A stretch of DNA of 25,787 nt from positions 1 through 25,787 of the forward strand of contig DASQPC010000088.1 of the NCBI GenBank assembly GCA_035644155.1, in the 5' to 3' direction. Position numbers and translations under genes: made by a program. The first letter of the stretch is position 1, and the number at the start of each line of letters is the position of its first letter. The notes below the pieces were generated by a model. That model worked only from the letters and a program-made list of their open reading frames with translations, did no database searches and was not told where the DNA came from. This document shows positions 1 to 6,161 of this stretch, in pieces. Source of the DNA: DATIGJ01 sp035644155 (GTDB lineage Bacteria; Patescibacteriota; Microgenomatia; Levybacterales; UBA12049).

Positions 1-156
1 ACCTCCTTTGTGGATTCCATGCTACTCTCGTTTTATCTCCTTTTCAAACTAGCACCAGTGATTATTTTAGAATTAACTCCAATTACAAAAACAACTAATA
101 AAGATTCCGTTGCTGATATTCTAATCGACATACTAACAAAAATGACAGATAAATAG
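1..156 (+). CDS. 3' end of an unrecognised protein, cut by the window edge
   Basis: The first frame is open from base 1 to a TAG at 154-156 and encodes 51 residues. It contains a hydrophobic stretch (MLLSFYLLFKLAPVIILEL) followed by a polar, Lys/Thr/Asp-rich tail. I do not recognise the family. The next 900 bases are full of broken frames, so this may be a remnant rather than the true end of a working gene. Confidence 0.3.
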   Translation, partial: TSFVDSMLLSFYLLFKLAPVIILELTPITKTTNKDSVADILIDILTKMTDK

Positions 157-167
157 TTCAATTTACT

Positions 168-361
168 ATGAATACGTTTGGTGAACTTTCCAAAAAATAT
201 GATAAAAGGGTCCGACTAAATGTGATGCACCATCTGCCGACGAAACAATTTGTATTGCCATTGGAGCATTGCTTTACGGGGAGAGACCTCTAAATGCAGC
301 TACACCAACCATTACAAAATACGCAAAAGAAATTGCTACTCAAGTTGCCCAAAATATATGA
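168..361 (+). pseudogene. Frameshifted small ORF, family unknown
   Basis: An ATG at 168 opens a frame beginning MNTFGELSKKYDKR, which runs to a TAA at 291-293. A second frame, open from 206 to a TGA at 359-361, carries protein-like sequence (DAPSADETICIAIGALLYGE, then a helical KEIATQVAQNI end). A single shift near 206-215 would join them into a product of about 64 residues. That is the pattern of a decayed short gene. I do not recognise the family. It lies between two other broken frames. Confidence 0.35.
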
Positions 362-410
362 CGAAGTTGAAGTATAAATGTTTTTTTAACTTATGCTAAA
401 ATGTAACATA

Positions 411-581
411 ATGACGACTCAAGCCCTGAACCAAGCAATGGAAGTTACAAAAGCTGCGGTAACGAAAGCTGGTGAAGAACTCATAAAATACTATGGAAAC
501 ATAGAACCTCAAGTTAAAGCTGGTGTCGAAATTGGGATGGGAGATAGCTTCACAAAAAGGTCATTGTCCTTTTTCCGATAG
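411..581 (+). pseudogene. Truncated inositol-monophosphatase-like N-terminus
   Basis: From the ATG at 411 the frame encodes 56 residues. The amphipathic N-terminal helix (QAMEVTKAAVTKAGEELIKY) followed by a Lys-rich segment resembles the first helix of inositol monophosphatase/SuhB-type phosphatases, in which a small-residue helix with an AG motif precedes a K...D.VT..D segment. The frame then ends in an unrelated tail at 581. None of the metal-binding motifs (GEE, DPxDGT) follows, so if the assignment is right this is a dead 5' fragment. A possible -10 (TAAAAT, 397-402) lies 8 nt upstream of the ATG. An in-frame ATG at 393 overlaps the promoter-like region and is less likely. The family call rests on resemblance only. 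Confidence 0.35.
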
Positions 582-623
582 AAAAGACTTTTTAGATCTT
601 CCAGAAATCCTCCAGAGATTTTT

Positions 624-719
624 TTACTTAAACTGTGCTTGAGGGTTACTATTTTCCCTATCGAAGTGAAAAGCACCTCCTTCCTTTACGTTCTTTCCAA
701 ACGCTTGCATACTTGCCAA
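624..719 (-). other. Short minus-strand ORF or gene remnant, unknown
   Basis: Read on the minus strand, a frame closed by TAA at 624-626 encodes a natural-looking sequence (ASMQAFGKNVKEGGAFHFDR, then Asn/Gln-rich to the end). Possible starts are TTG at 717-719, with AAGGA about 7 nt upstream, or ATG at 708-710. The frame stays open upstream to 767 without another start, so it may be the tail of a lost gene. On the plus strand, a weak hairpin and T-run (605-625) overlap its 3' end. I recognise no family. Confidence 0.25.
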
Positions 720-763
720 AAGTATATCCTTAAGAGTAAATATTATAGTAGAATAAAATTTAT

Positions 764-1086
764 ATGATTAACCTAAAAGCAATAGGAGAGGCAACCTTCT
801 CTACAAAATTTATCAAGCCCTTATGTGATTCTTGTTGTTTTTCAAATATTCCCAAAGAATAAAAGATATCTTGTTCCACTCATAGGATAACATTTGGAGA
901 AGTTACTGATGAAAAAACTTATCGATATTTTAAAAATAGAAGTCAAAAAAGCATTTTTATCTCGTCATGAACGTCTTCTTGAATCTTTTGGCGAGCTTGC
1001 TGAAAAGTATCTTTTATAACAGTAAAGAGTTACGAACTGATAATACTGTAAAAGATTGGCATAAATTGTTTCTAGATTTATCTCTC
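764..1086 (+). pseudogene. Decayed gene, possibly an alkaline-phosphatase-superfamily protein
   Basis: Three consecutive fragments in different frames look like one decayed gene. An ATG at 764 starts MINLKAIGEATFSTKFIKPL, continuing to CFSNIPKE and a TAA at 860-862. A shifted frame continues as IKDILFHS. A third fragment (909-1019) gives MKKLIDILKIEVKKAFLSRH through a helical ELAEKYLL end. A further shift extends into TDNTVKDWHKLFLDL up to about 1086, where the opposite-strand gene begins. The F.KPL....FSNIP..IK pattern reminds me of the start of alkaline-phosphatase-superfamily proteins in related genomes; this is recall, not an alignment. There is no intact frame longer than 36 codons. Confidence 0.35.
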
Positions 1087-2208
1087 TTTTATCATTCTAT
1101 ATCCTTCATCTTTTTCATTTTCTATAACATACCCTTTATTGAGAAGGGTTGGATTTTTGCGGAGGCGATAAATCAGTGAGTTGAGTGCCCAGTCGGTAGC
1201 ATGTTCTGAGTTATCTGCCCAAAGTGTATCAAATATTTCATCTTTGCTCACAATTTTGCCTACTTTTTTCTTGAGAAGTGAAAAAAGCTTTCGTTCTTTT
1301 TTTGGGAGTTTAGTTTGCGCATAGGTGAGAATGTAGTTTTTTAGAAGGGGAGTAAAGAGTTCATAATGATCATTGATTTTTTTTACTAACCCAACTTTGA
1401 GAAGAAATGGGTCAATATCTTTTACTTGTTTACTTGTGGCAATTTTGTAAAGTTGCAGCTTTTGTTTCGTAGAATAAGTTTCATAGATAGTTTCTAAGTG
1501 GAGTTTGATAATGGGATCTTCTAACGGATTATCAATTTGATCTATCTTTAATAATTGCCATATGAGACTCATATGACCTCCACTTAATTTTAAAATAGTC
1601 TCTCGATTTTTTCGGGATGCTTTTAAATTGCCAGGAAGAAAGTCAAATATTTTTTTAAAATCATTACCTTGGAAAGGAGTAAAATAAATAGCGTCAGTCA
1701 TAAATGATGGATTGGCATTGACAAGTGCAGCAGTACTGAGTTGAAAAAGCGGCAATCGTGATGTCCCTATAAAAATTATTTTCCCCACGCTTATATCAGC
1801 AAGCGTTTTAAAATCTGCTAACAATCCCTGAGAGAGTTCTTCGTTTAAATATTCTAATCGTCCTATTAAAATAACAATACGATCCTGAAAAAGAGCAAGT
1901 TGTCTTAATCGTTTTTTACATTCTTCAAAGGCATTTATTGATGCCTGTTGCATATCCTTACCTTCTAATTCGTTATAAAGAGATAAGAACAAAGCATTCC
2001 GACCTTGATGTTTTAAAGATTGTGTATCTATGTATGCAAAGTAGGCTATATCTGTTGTTGCAAGATAGCGGCAGAGAGTAACCATTCCACAAAGTGGCAT
2101 ACCAATAAGTGTAGAAGAAATACCTTGTGTAATGGTTGTTTTTATTTCTTGGACAGTTTTATGGTAAAAGTCAGGATTTAGGTTTCGTTCTGAGAAGTTA
2201 TATTTCAT
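1078..2208 (-). CDS. AAA/STAND-like protein with C-terminal PhoB-type winged helix and degenerate P-loop
   Basis: 376 residues. The N-terminal ~300 residues have the layout of an Orc/STAND-like ATPase: a glycine-rich loop at 36-44, a Walker B-like hydrophobic strand at 111-115, a sensor-1-like strand ending GTSRLP (~148-153), then a helical lid region. Residues ~300-376 form an OmpR/PhoB-type winged-helix DNA-binding domain (LPKKERKLFSLL, VSKDEIFDTLW, LNSLIYRLRK, then a wing ending EGYRMI). The nucleotide site is unusual. The loop reads GMPLCGMVT, so the Lys and Ser/Thr of GxxxxGK[S/T] are replaced by Met42 and Val43. The strand reads IVILIGRLE, with Gly116 where Walker B Asp should be. It therefore probably binds DNA without hydrolysing ATP. 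The gene lies 64 nt downstream of the acetyltransferase gene on the same strand and may be co-transcribed with it. Target genes are unknown. Confidence 0.75.
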   Translation of the reverse strand: MKYNFSERNLNPDFYHKTVQEIKTTITQGISSTLIGMPLCGMVTLCRYLATTDIAYFAYIDTQSLKHQGRNALFLSLYNELEGKDMQQASINAFEECKKRLRQLALFQDRIVILIGRLEYLNEELSQGLLADFKTLADISVGKIIFIGTSRLPLFQLSTAALVNANPSFMTDAIYFTPFQGNDFKKIFDFLPGNLKASRKNRETILKLSGGHMSLIWQLLKIDQIDNPLEDPIIKLHLETIYETYSTKQKLQLYKIATSKQVKDIDPFLLKVGLVKKINDHYELFTPLLKNYILTYAQTKLPKKERKLFSLLKKKVGKIVSKDEIFDTLWADNSEHATDWALNSLIYRLRKNPTLLNKGYVIENEKDEGYRMIKER

Positions 2209-2272
2209 ATTTCTAGAGCAGCTTGATTTTAGCAGGTTAGATGGTAACTGAATAGAAGGAAATTGAAAATCA

Positions 2273-3283
2273 CTATGCCGTAATTTTTCTCGTCAATACA
2301 TAAAAATTCTTTCTTATATTCTTATCATTTTCAGTTACGAAACCCGTAACAACATTACTAACTGTATAGTTTCCCTGTTTTAATTCTCTCCATGATTTTT
2401 CGGGATGGCTTTTGTCTTCTCGGGGAGTTTCAGTTGTTAAAAGCGTGCTAAAAACCTTTTGAGATTCTTCGATCCATTTACCTCTTTCACTTAATAATAA
2501 TTTATCCACAATTGCCGGAATTTCATACTTAATTACCGATGTCTTTTTTTTATCAAGTTCTTCAACATTTTCAGCAGTTACCTGAGGAAAGTCTTCAATA
2601 TCAGATAATAAAAAGCGTTGATATCTACCTTCATGTATATCCCGAATTCTTTTATGGGTTCTTGGTGATATCAAATCTACTGTTACTCCAAATCGAGGTG
2701 TAGGAAATTCTCCATTAAATTTTGAGTCCCAAACTCCATATCTATCAAAATAGTACGTATCAACCTTTCCAGCAAGTTTTTCTATATTTAAGATTGCGTT
2801 TTTACCACGGAGAGGGTCATAGGTCCAATGTATTGAAGTATAACCTTTTGCTAAAGCATCATAAGCTTGGATAATTTTCATGTACCACCCTAAATCTGCC
2901 TCTCTGGCATCTTCAGCAATACCAAGCATTTCTGAAGAGTATTTATCGTTTCCTCCAGTACCATATAAAAATCCATAAAGCCCACTGTCTGTACCTTTTG
3001 CAGAATAAGCTAACCAAAGAGCTCCTCCAGTTTCTTCAGCATTACTTAACTTACTTGGAGAGACAAATCTATCGTCTGCTCCCCAGATCGTTTGTTGAAG
3101 AGTGCTTACAAGGCGAAGTGTATGATGGTTTTCTCTTCCGACAGGAGCAATAACAATATCTTCTCCCATTGCTGGGAAATTTTTTATCCACCCTGAACCA
3201 ATTTGTTGAAAATCATAGGTGGTAGGCGAAAGTGCTTTTTTTGCCTCTGCCAATTCTGGTCGAAATGATTCAATGCGTGCCAT
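2273..3283 (-). CDS. GNAT-superfamily acetyltransferase, COG3375-like
   Basis: 336 residues. The middle of the protein matches the predicted-acetyltransferase family COG3375: a TIWGADDRFVSPSKL segment (~66-80), GLYGFLYGTGG (~101-111), the acetyl-CoA-loop region MLGIAEDAREADLGWYMK (~119-136), then WTYDPLRGKNAILNIEKL (~153-170), YYFDRYG and a downstream RFGVTVDL. The family is predicted to transfer acetyl groups from acetyl-CoA, but I know of no firm substrate. The N-terminal ~60 residues and C-terminal ~100 residues are less family-like. The ATG at 3283 sits 15 nt below a -10 TATAAT. It is a soluble protein with no signal peptide. The gene is followed on the same strand by the AAA-winged-helix regulator gene, and the GntR regulator gene lies upstream. 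Confidence 0.72.
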   Translation of the reverse strand: MARIESFRPELAEAKKALSPTTYDFQQIGSGWIKNFPAMGEDIVIAPVGRENHHTLRLVSTLQQTIWGADDRFVSPSKLSNAEETGGALWLAYSAKGTDSGLYGFLYGTGGNDKYSSEMLGIAEDAREADLGWYMKIIQAYDALAKGYTSIHWTYDPLRGKNAILNIEKLAGKVDTYYFDRYGVWDSKFNGEFPTPRFGVTVDLISPRTHKRIRDIHEGRYQRFLLSDIEDFPQVTAENVEELDKKKTSVIKYEIPAIVDKLLLSERGKWIEESQKVFSTLLTTETPREDKSHPEKSWRELKQGNYTVSNVVTGFVTENDKNIRKNFYVLTRKITA

Positions 3284-3298
3284 ATTAACCTATAGTTA

Positions 3299-3327
3299 AT
3301 TATAGCAATGTATTGTAAGATTTACAA
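3299..3327 (-). promoter_or_regulatory. Sigma70-type promoter for the COG3375 gene
   Basis: Read on the minus strand: -35 TTGTAA (3322-3327), a 17-bp spacer and -10 TATAAT (3299-3304). The ATG at 3283 is 15 nt beyond the -10 box. A second TATAGG lies closer to the ATG and could act as an alternative -10. Confidence 0.55.
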
Positions 3328-3382
3328 GTTACCCAACTAAAAAGGTAAACAAATAGCAATATATGAATAACAAGAAGCAATT

Positions 3383-4117
3383 TTATTCCCACTGATCTAT
3401 GTCATAATCATAAGAAAAAAGGAAAAGATTTGCATTAAATACCACATGATTATACATAACTACCTTTTTTTTATTTCCTGTAAAAGTTACAACTGTCATA
3501 TCAATGACAGGATTAGTACGAACTATTTTTAGATGCTCTTGCTCAAAGGTTATAGGAAGTCGAGCTATAACTTCTTCATGAGTATGTTTTATTGTTTTAT
3601 TAAATTTCTTTTGTATAGTTTCAGCAATGTTAAAATGTTGATCATTGAAGACCTGTTCAAGCATCTCATCCGTAATGAGTGACATAGGATAATAGCTATC
3701 AGCCAAACGGAAAGGCATTTGCGTTGATCCTTGAAGTCGCATCCTTCTTAATACTTGTTCGTCTTTACCTAAAAGCATTTTTTTTGCTATATTCGTTGCA
3801 GGAGAAATAACTTCTGGCTTGATAATAAGCTCTTCCATCGCTTCGAAATCATATTGTTGGATATGTTGATAGAAATTTGCGACCATAGCTGGGACGCGCA
3901 TGCGAGGTTTGTTCACAAAAACACCCTTTGTTCCGGCTGAGACGAGTAATCCTTCAGCTTGGAGTGCTTGCATGGATTTGTTCATGGTTTCTTGTGTGGT
4001 TTTGTATTCTTTTCCTAGTGTTCGGAAAGAGGGAAGCTTACTTTCACCAAATTCTCCTGCGAGAATCCTCGTGCGTAGGGCATCAATGAGCGTTTCTACT
4101 TTTGATGTCGCTGACAT
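3383..4117 (-). CDS. GntR-family transcriptional regulator with UTRA ligand domain (HutC subfamily)
   Basis: 244 residues. Residues ~5-70 are a GntR winged helix (KVETLIDALRTRILAGEF, LPSFRTLGKEYKTTQETMNK, MQALQAEGLLVSAGTKGVFV). Residues ~95-240 look like a UTRA effector-binding domain, with the typical R.R.......PFRLADSYYP and a run of beta strands to the end. Family knowledge: such proteins are cytoplasmic dimers that usually repress nearby genes until a small ligand, often a sugar derivative or amino acid, binds the UTRA domain. The gene is divergent from the LytR_C membrane-protein gene, and the two promoters overlap at their -35 boxes, so autoregulation and control of that neighbour are plausible. 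The ligand cannot be read from the sequence. There is no Shine-Dalgarno site before the ATG. Confidence 0.85.
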   Translation of the reverse strand: MSATSKVETLIDALRTRILAGEFGESKLPSFRTLGKEYKTTQETMNKSMQALQAEGLLVSAGTKGVFVNKPRMRVPAMVANFYQHIQQYDFEAMEELIIKPEVISPATNIAKKMLLGKDEQVLRRMRLQGSTQMPFRLADSYYPMSLITDEMLEQVFNDQHFNIAETIQKKFNKTIKHTHEEVIARLPITFEQEHLKIVRTNPVIDMTVVTFTGNKKKVVMYNHVVFNANLFLFSYDYDIDQWE

Positions 4118-4140
4118 AGTAATATTTATTGTCCGTCTGT

Positions 4141-4169
4141 ATTATAAACTATTATTTCTCATTTGACAA
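4141..4169 (-). promoter_or_regulatory. Promoter of the GntR gene
   Basis: On the minus strand: -35 TTGTCA (4164-4169), 17-bp spacer, consensus -10 TATAAT (4141-4146). The predicted start of transcription is about 17 nt before the ATG at 4117. The -35 hexamer overlaps that of the opposite promoter. Confidence 0.6.
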
Positions 4170-4191
4170 ATGGTTGAGGATGTTTTTAAAT
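4163..4191 (+). promoter_or_regulatory. Promoter of the LytR_C gene, sharing its -35 with the GntR promoter
   Basis: On the plus strand: consensus -35 TTGACA (4163-4168), 17-bp spacer, -10 TTAAAT (4186-4191), 24 nt before the ATG at 4216. The shared -35 lies in an 11-bp near-palindrome, ATTTGACAAAT (4161-4171), so RNA polymerase or a repressor bound here would affect both directions. Confidence 0.6.
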
Positions 4192-4215
4192 AAGAGAAGT
4201 AGAAATAACTGTCCT

Positions 4216-5100
4216 ATGCAAACAAAAAAACGTGCAAAACCAGTAAAATTTGGTAAAAGGCCTGCGGAAAAGGCTGAAAAGCCAGAAAAAAAAGAATTTC
4301 TTGAACCTCAGGAAGAGGTAAAAGAGCGAAAGGAAGAAATGATAGCAGCAGAAAAAACTGTTAGTGAAGAGTCTGAAGAGACTCCTCGTGAAGAAGGAAA
4401 AGAACAAAAAGAAGAAGAACTGGATGATGAACCAATGGCAGTGCATCTTGGAACTGAAGAATCACCTGATCCTATAATCGAAAGTAAATCTTCTACGCAG
4501 GAAGAAACAGAGTTAGTAGAAGAAGAGAAAGAATCAGAAGAATCTAAAGAGTTTTCCTCGCCATTTGGTAGTTTCTCAACAGCTCCAGAAGGAGAAAAGG
4601 AAAATAAAGGTCCTATTAAATTTTTTCTCCTTGTTGCTTTTATTGCATTTTTGATTGGTTTGGGTTGTATGGCAGCAATTTATCATTTTAAAACACCACA
4701 AATCAGTAACCCTCTTAAATCCGTAAATATCGCAATGCACAAACCCTCGCCAACACCAACTTCAGCACCGACATCACAGCCTACGCCAACGGTAAAATCT
4801 GTTGATAAATCAGCCTACACTATTTCCGTTTTCAATGGGAGCGGCACGACAGGTGAGGCTGCTAAAGTGAAAAGCCAATTAACATCAGCAGGATTTATTG
4901 TTGGCAAAGTGGGAAATGCTGACACGAGCGATTACACAAAGACTGAGATATCTGCCAAAAAATCTGTCAATCAAGCATATATCGACGCACTTATTAGTAC
5001 GCTTAAAAAACAATACAGTGTCGATGCAAATGTCCAGACGCTTTCATCAGGAAGCACAGATGTCGTCGTGACGATTGGCAGCACCCCAGCAAAGCCCTAG
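4216..5100 (+). CDS. Membrane-anchored LytR_C-domain protein with acidic cytoplasmic tail
   Basis: 294 residues from the ATG at 4216. An upstream in-frame ATG at 4129 would place the start ahead of the promoter, so I prefer 4216. Residues 1-20 are basic; ~25-130 are a low-complexity Glu/Lys/Ser tail. A transmembrane helix (FFLLVAFIAFLIGLGCMAAI) covers ~136-155. A Pro/Thr/Ser linker (~177-195) leads to a LytR_C domain (PF13399) at ~201-287, beginning YTISVFNGSG and including AGFIVGKVGNAD. Predicted topology is acidic tail inside and LytR_C outside, next to the envelope. LytR_C domains usually accompany LCP cell-wall ligases; no LCP catalytic domain is present here, so the role is probably scaffolding or binding at the cell surface. 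The gene is convergent with the next one, with only 5 bp between them. Confidence 0.78.
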   Translation: MQTKKRAKPVKFGKRPAEKAEKPEKKEFLEPQEEVKERKEEMIAAEKTVSEESEETPREEGKEQKEEELDDEPMAVHLGTEESPDPIIESKSSTQEETELVEEEKESEESKEFSSPFGSFSTAPEGEKENKGPIKFFLLVAFIAFLIGLGCMAAIYHFKTPQISNPLKSVNIAMHKPSPTPTSAPTSQPTPTVKSVDKSAYTISVFNGSGTTGEAAKVKSQLTSAGFIVGKVGNADTSDYTKTEISAKKSVNQAYIDALISTLKKQYSVDANVQTLSSGSTDVVVTIGSTPAKP

Positions 5101-5105
5101 TACTT

Positions 5106-5881
5106 CTAAATTGATGTTTCCATTGCTTCAAAATGCCTAAAGTCTGTAGATGTATATAACTTAATCCCCATTGTCTCTACAAACTCACGTTCTACTTCTT
5201 CAGTTGTTTTTGTTACTTCATCAAGCATTTGCGTTGATACTTTCTCTGTAATACGTCTTACTTGCCTCCCTACTTTTTTTGATTTCTCAGTATATGTTGC
5301 TTGTGCATCATCATATTCTCCTTGTATCGTTTGTAACTCTTCTCTAGAAGCTTCCTTAGTATCAGCCCTTTCTAGTCTTTCAAGATGTTCTCTGAGTAAT
5401 TCCAGACTTGCTGTACTTTGTTGCTGACTCCTTGCTGATGCGATCTCCTGAACCCTTGCTAATCTTTGTGTATGATGCTGCGTTTTTTCATCGGTTACGG
5501 CTTGTGTTTTTTTGTCCCACTCTTTTATCAAATCTATTGCATTTTCAGGTGTTAAGATTGGTGTCTCATCTGTTGCAAGTGCTAGAATTTGCGTTTGCGG
5601 ACAGGCAACGAGAATTCTATATGTTGTATTACTTCTGTTGCTTGATCAAGATAAATTGTTCGGACTGCTTCACCTTCTACTTGCGTACCGTCAGGTAAGC
5701 TTGCCTGTACATATAATGCTCGTAGTCCACGTATTTGAGGCTCAAACATTCCTACATCGAGTGATCGAGGAAATTCCTTAGGACCACCCTTCAATGTATG
5801 TTTACCCACCAAATGTTCAAATAATTTATTTTGTGAATCTAATTCATTTGGAGGTTTTCCTTCAGCGTTAGGCTCGTTCAT
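5106..5881 (-). pseudogene. Coiled-coil protein gene split by a frameshift
   Basis: The first part starts at the ATG at 5881 and encodes 99 residues to a TAG at 5582-5584. The second part lies in the -1 frame. It is open from just after a TGA near 5645 and continues to 5106. In the overlap, the second frame reads naturally as YRILVACPQTQILALATDET, whereas the end of the first frame becomes basic and odd (SLPVRKRKF). Joined near 5600-5640, the product would be about 255 residues: an N-terminal globular region (~1-110) and a long, charged coiled coil (~130-245) rich in Glu, Arg and Gln. The family is unknown. There is no slippery heptamer, so an indel or a sequencing error is more likely than programmed frameshifting. 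The -10 box TATAAT (5888-5893) ends 6 nt before the ATG. Confidence 0.6.
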
Positions 5882-5887
5882 AAAGTA

Positions 5888-5917
5888 ATTATAATAGACT
5901 TTTACGATCTAAGACAA
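5888..5917 (-). promoter_or_regulatory. Leaderless-type promoter of the frameshifted coiled-coil gene
   Basis: On the minus strand: -35 TTGTCT (5912-5917), 18-bp spacer, -10 TATAAT (5888-5893). Only 6 nt separate the -10 box from the ATG at 5881, so transcription should begin at or next to the start codon. Confidence 0.55.
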
Positions 5918-5918
5918 G

Positions 5919-6017
5919 TTAATTAATAGAAATTGGTTCGTGAGCTTCTTGGATAATTTTTACATTCAAACTATAGAGTTTGATTTCCTTTCGAGTGTCA
6001 AGAAGTTCAAGGCTTAG
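5919..6017 (-). other. Possible gene remnant in the 5882-6161 gap
   Basis: A minus-strand frame of 32 residues without a start codon reads like real protein (LLDTRKEIKLYSLNVKIIQE, then AHEPISIN and a TAA at 5919-5921). It overlaps the promoter of the gene on its left. I recognise no family and would treat it as decayed sequence. The rest of this 280-bp gap is the dispersed repeat at 6054-6150. Confidence 0.2.
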
Positions 6018-6053
6018 TTATCTCTTATTGTTTGCAGTAAATATGGATTAAAG

Positions 6054-6150
6054 ATTAGACCGTTATATCAATATATTTATGCATTTGATAGCAACGCTAT
6101 CCCTTTGAGTGATCCAACTGGGTCTGGAACATAACATCGCCATAACTCAC
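6054..6150 (+). repeat. Dispersed repeat, longest copy (copy A)
   Basis: The left part (6054-6115) matches 8951-9012 with about 6 differences in 62. The right part (6107-6150) matches the reverse complement of 14377-14420 with 5 differences in 44. The left half carries a hairpin, GATAGC-AAC-GCTATC (6087-6101), whose loop differs from that of the second copy while the stem is identical. The right half ends in a TGAGT/ACTCA inverted pair (6106-6110, 6145-6149). It stops 11 bp short of the ABC transporter stop codon at 6162. Confidence 0.7.
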
Positions 6151-6161
6151 AAATCTAGTCC

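Noticed and set aside
602..625. Intrinsic terminator (AAAT..CTC/GAG..ATTT followed by seven T)
   Set aside because: The stem is short and bulged, with an almost absent loop. It is too weak to list as a feature.
3900..4446. Long open frames opposite the GntR and LytR_C genes
   Set aside because: They are shadows. The minus-strand one is Phe/Leu-rich only because it lies opposite Glu/Lys-rich codons, and the genes they overlap have clear domains.
5582..5650. Programmed -1 frameshifting in the coiled-coil gene
   Set aside because: The frames are related by -1, but there is no X-XXY-YYZ heptamer or downstream structure that I can see; an indel is simpler.
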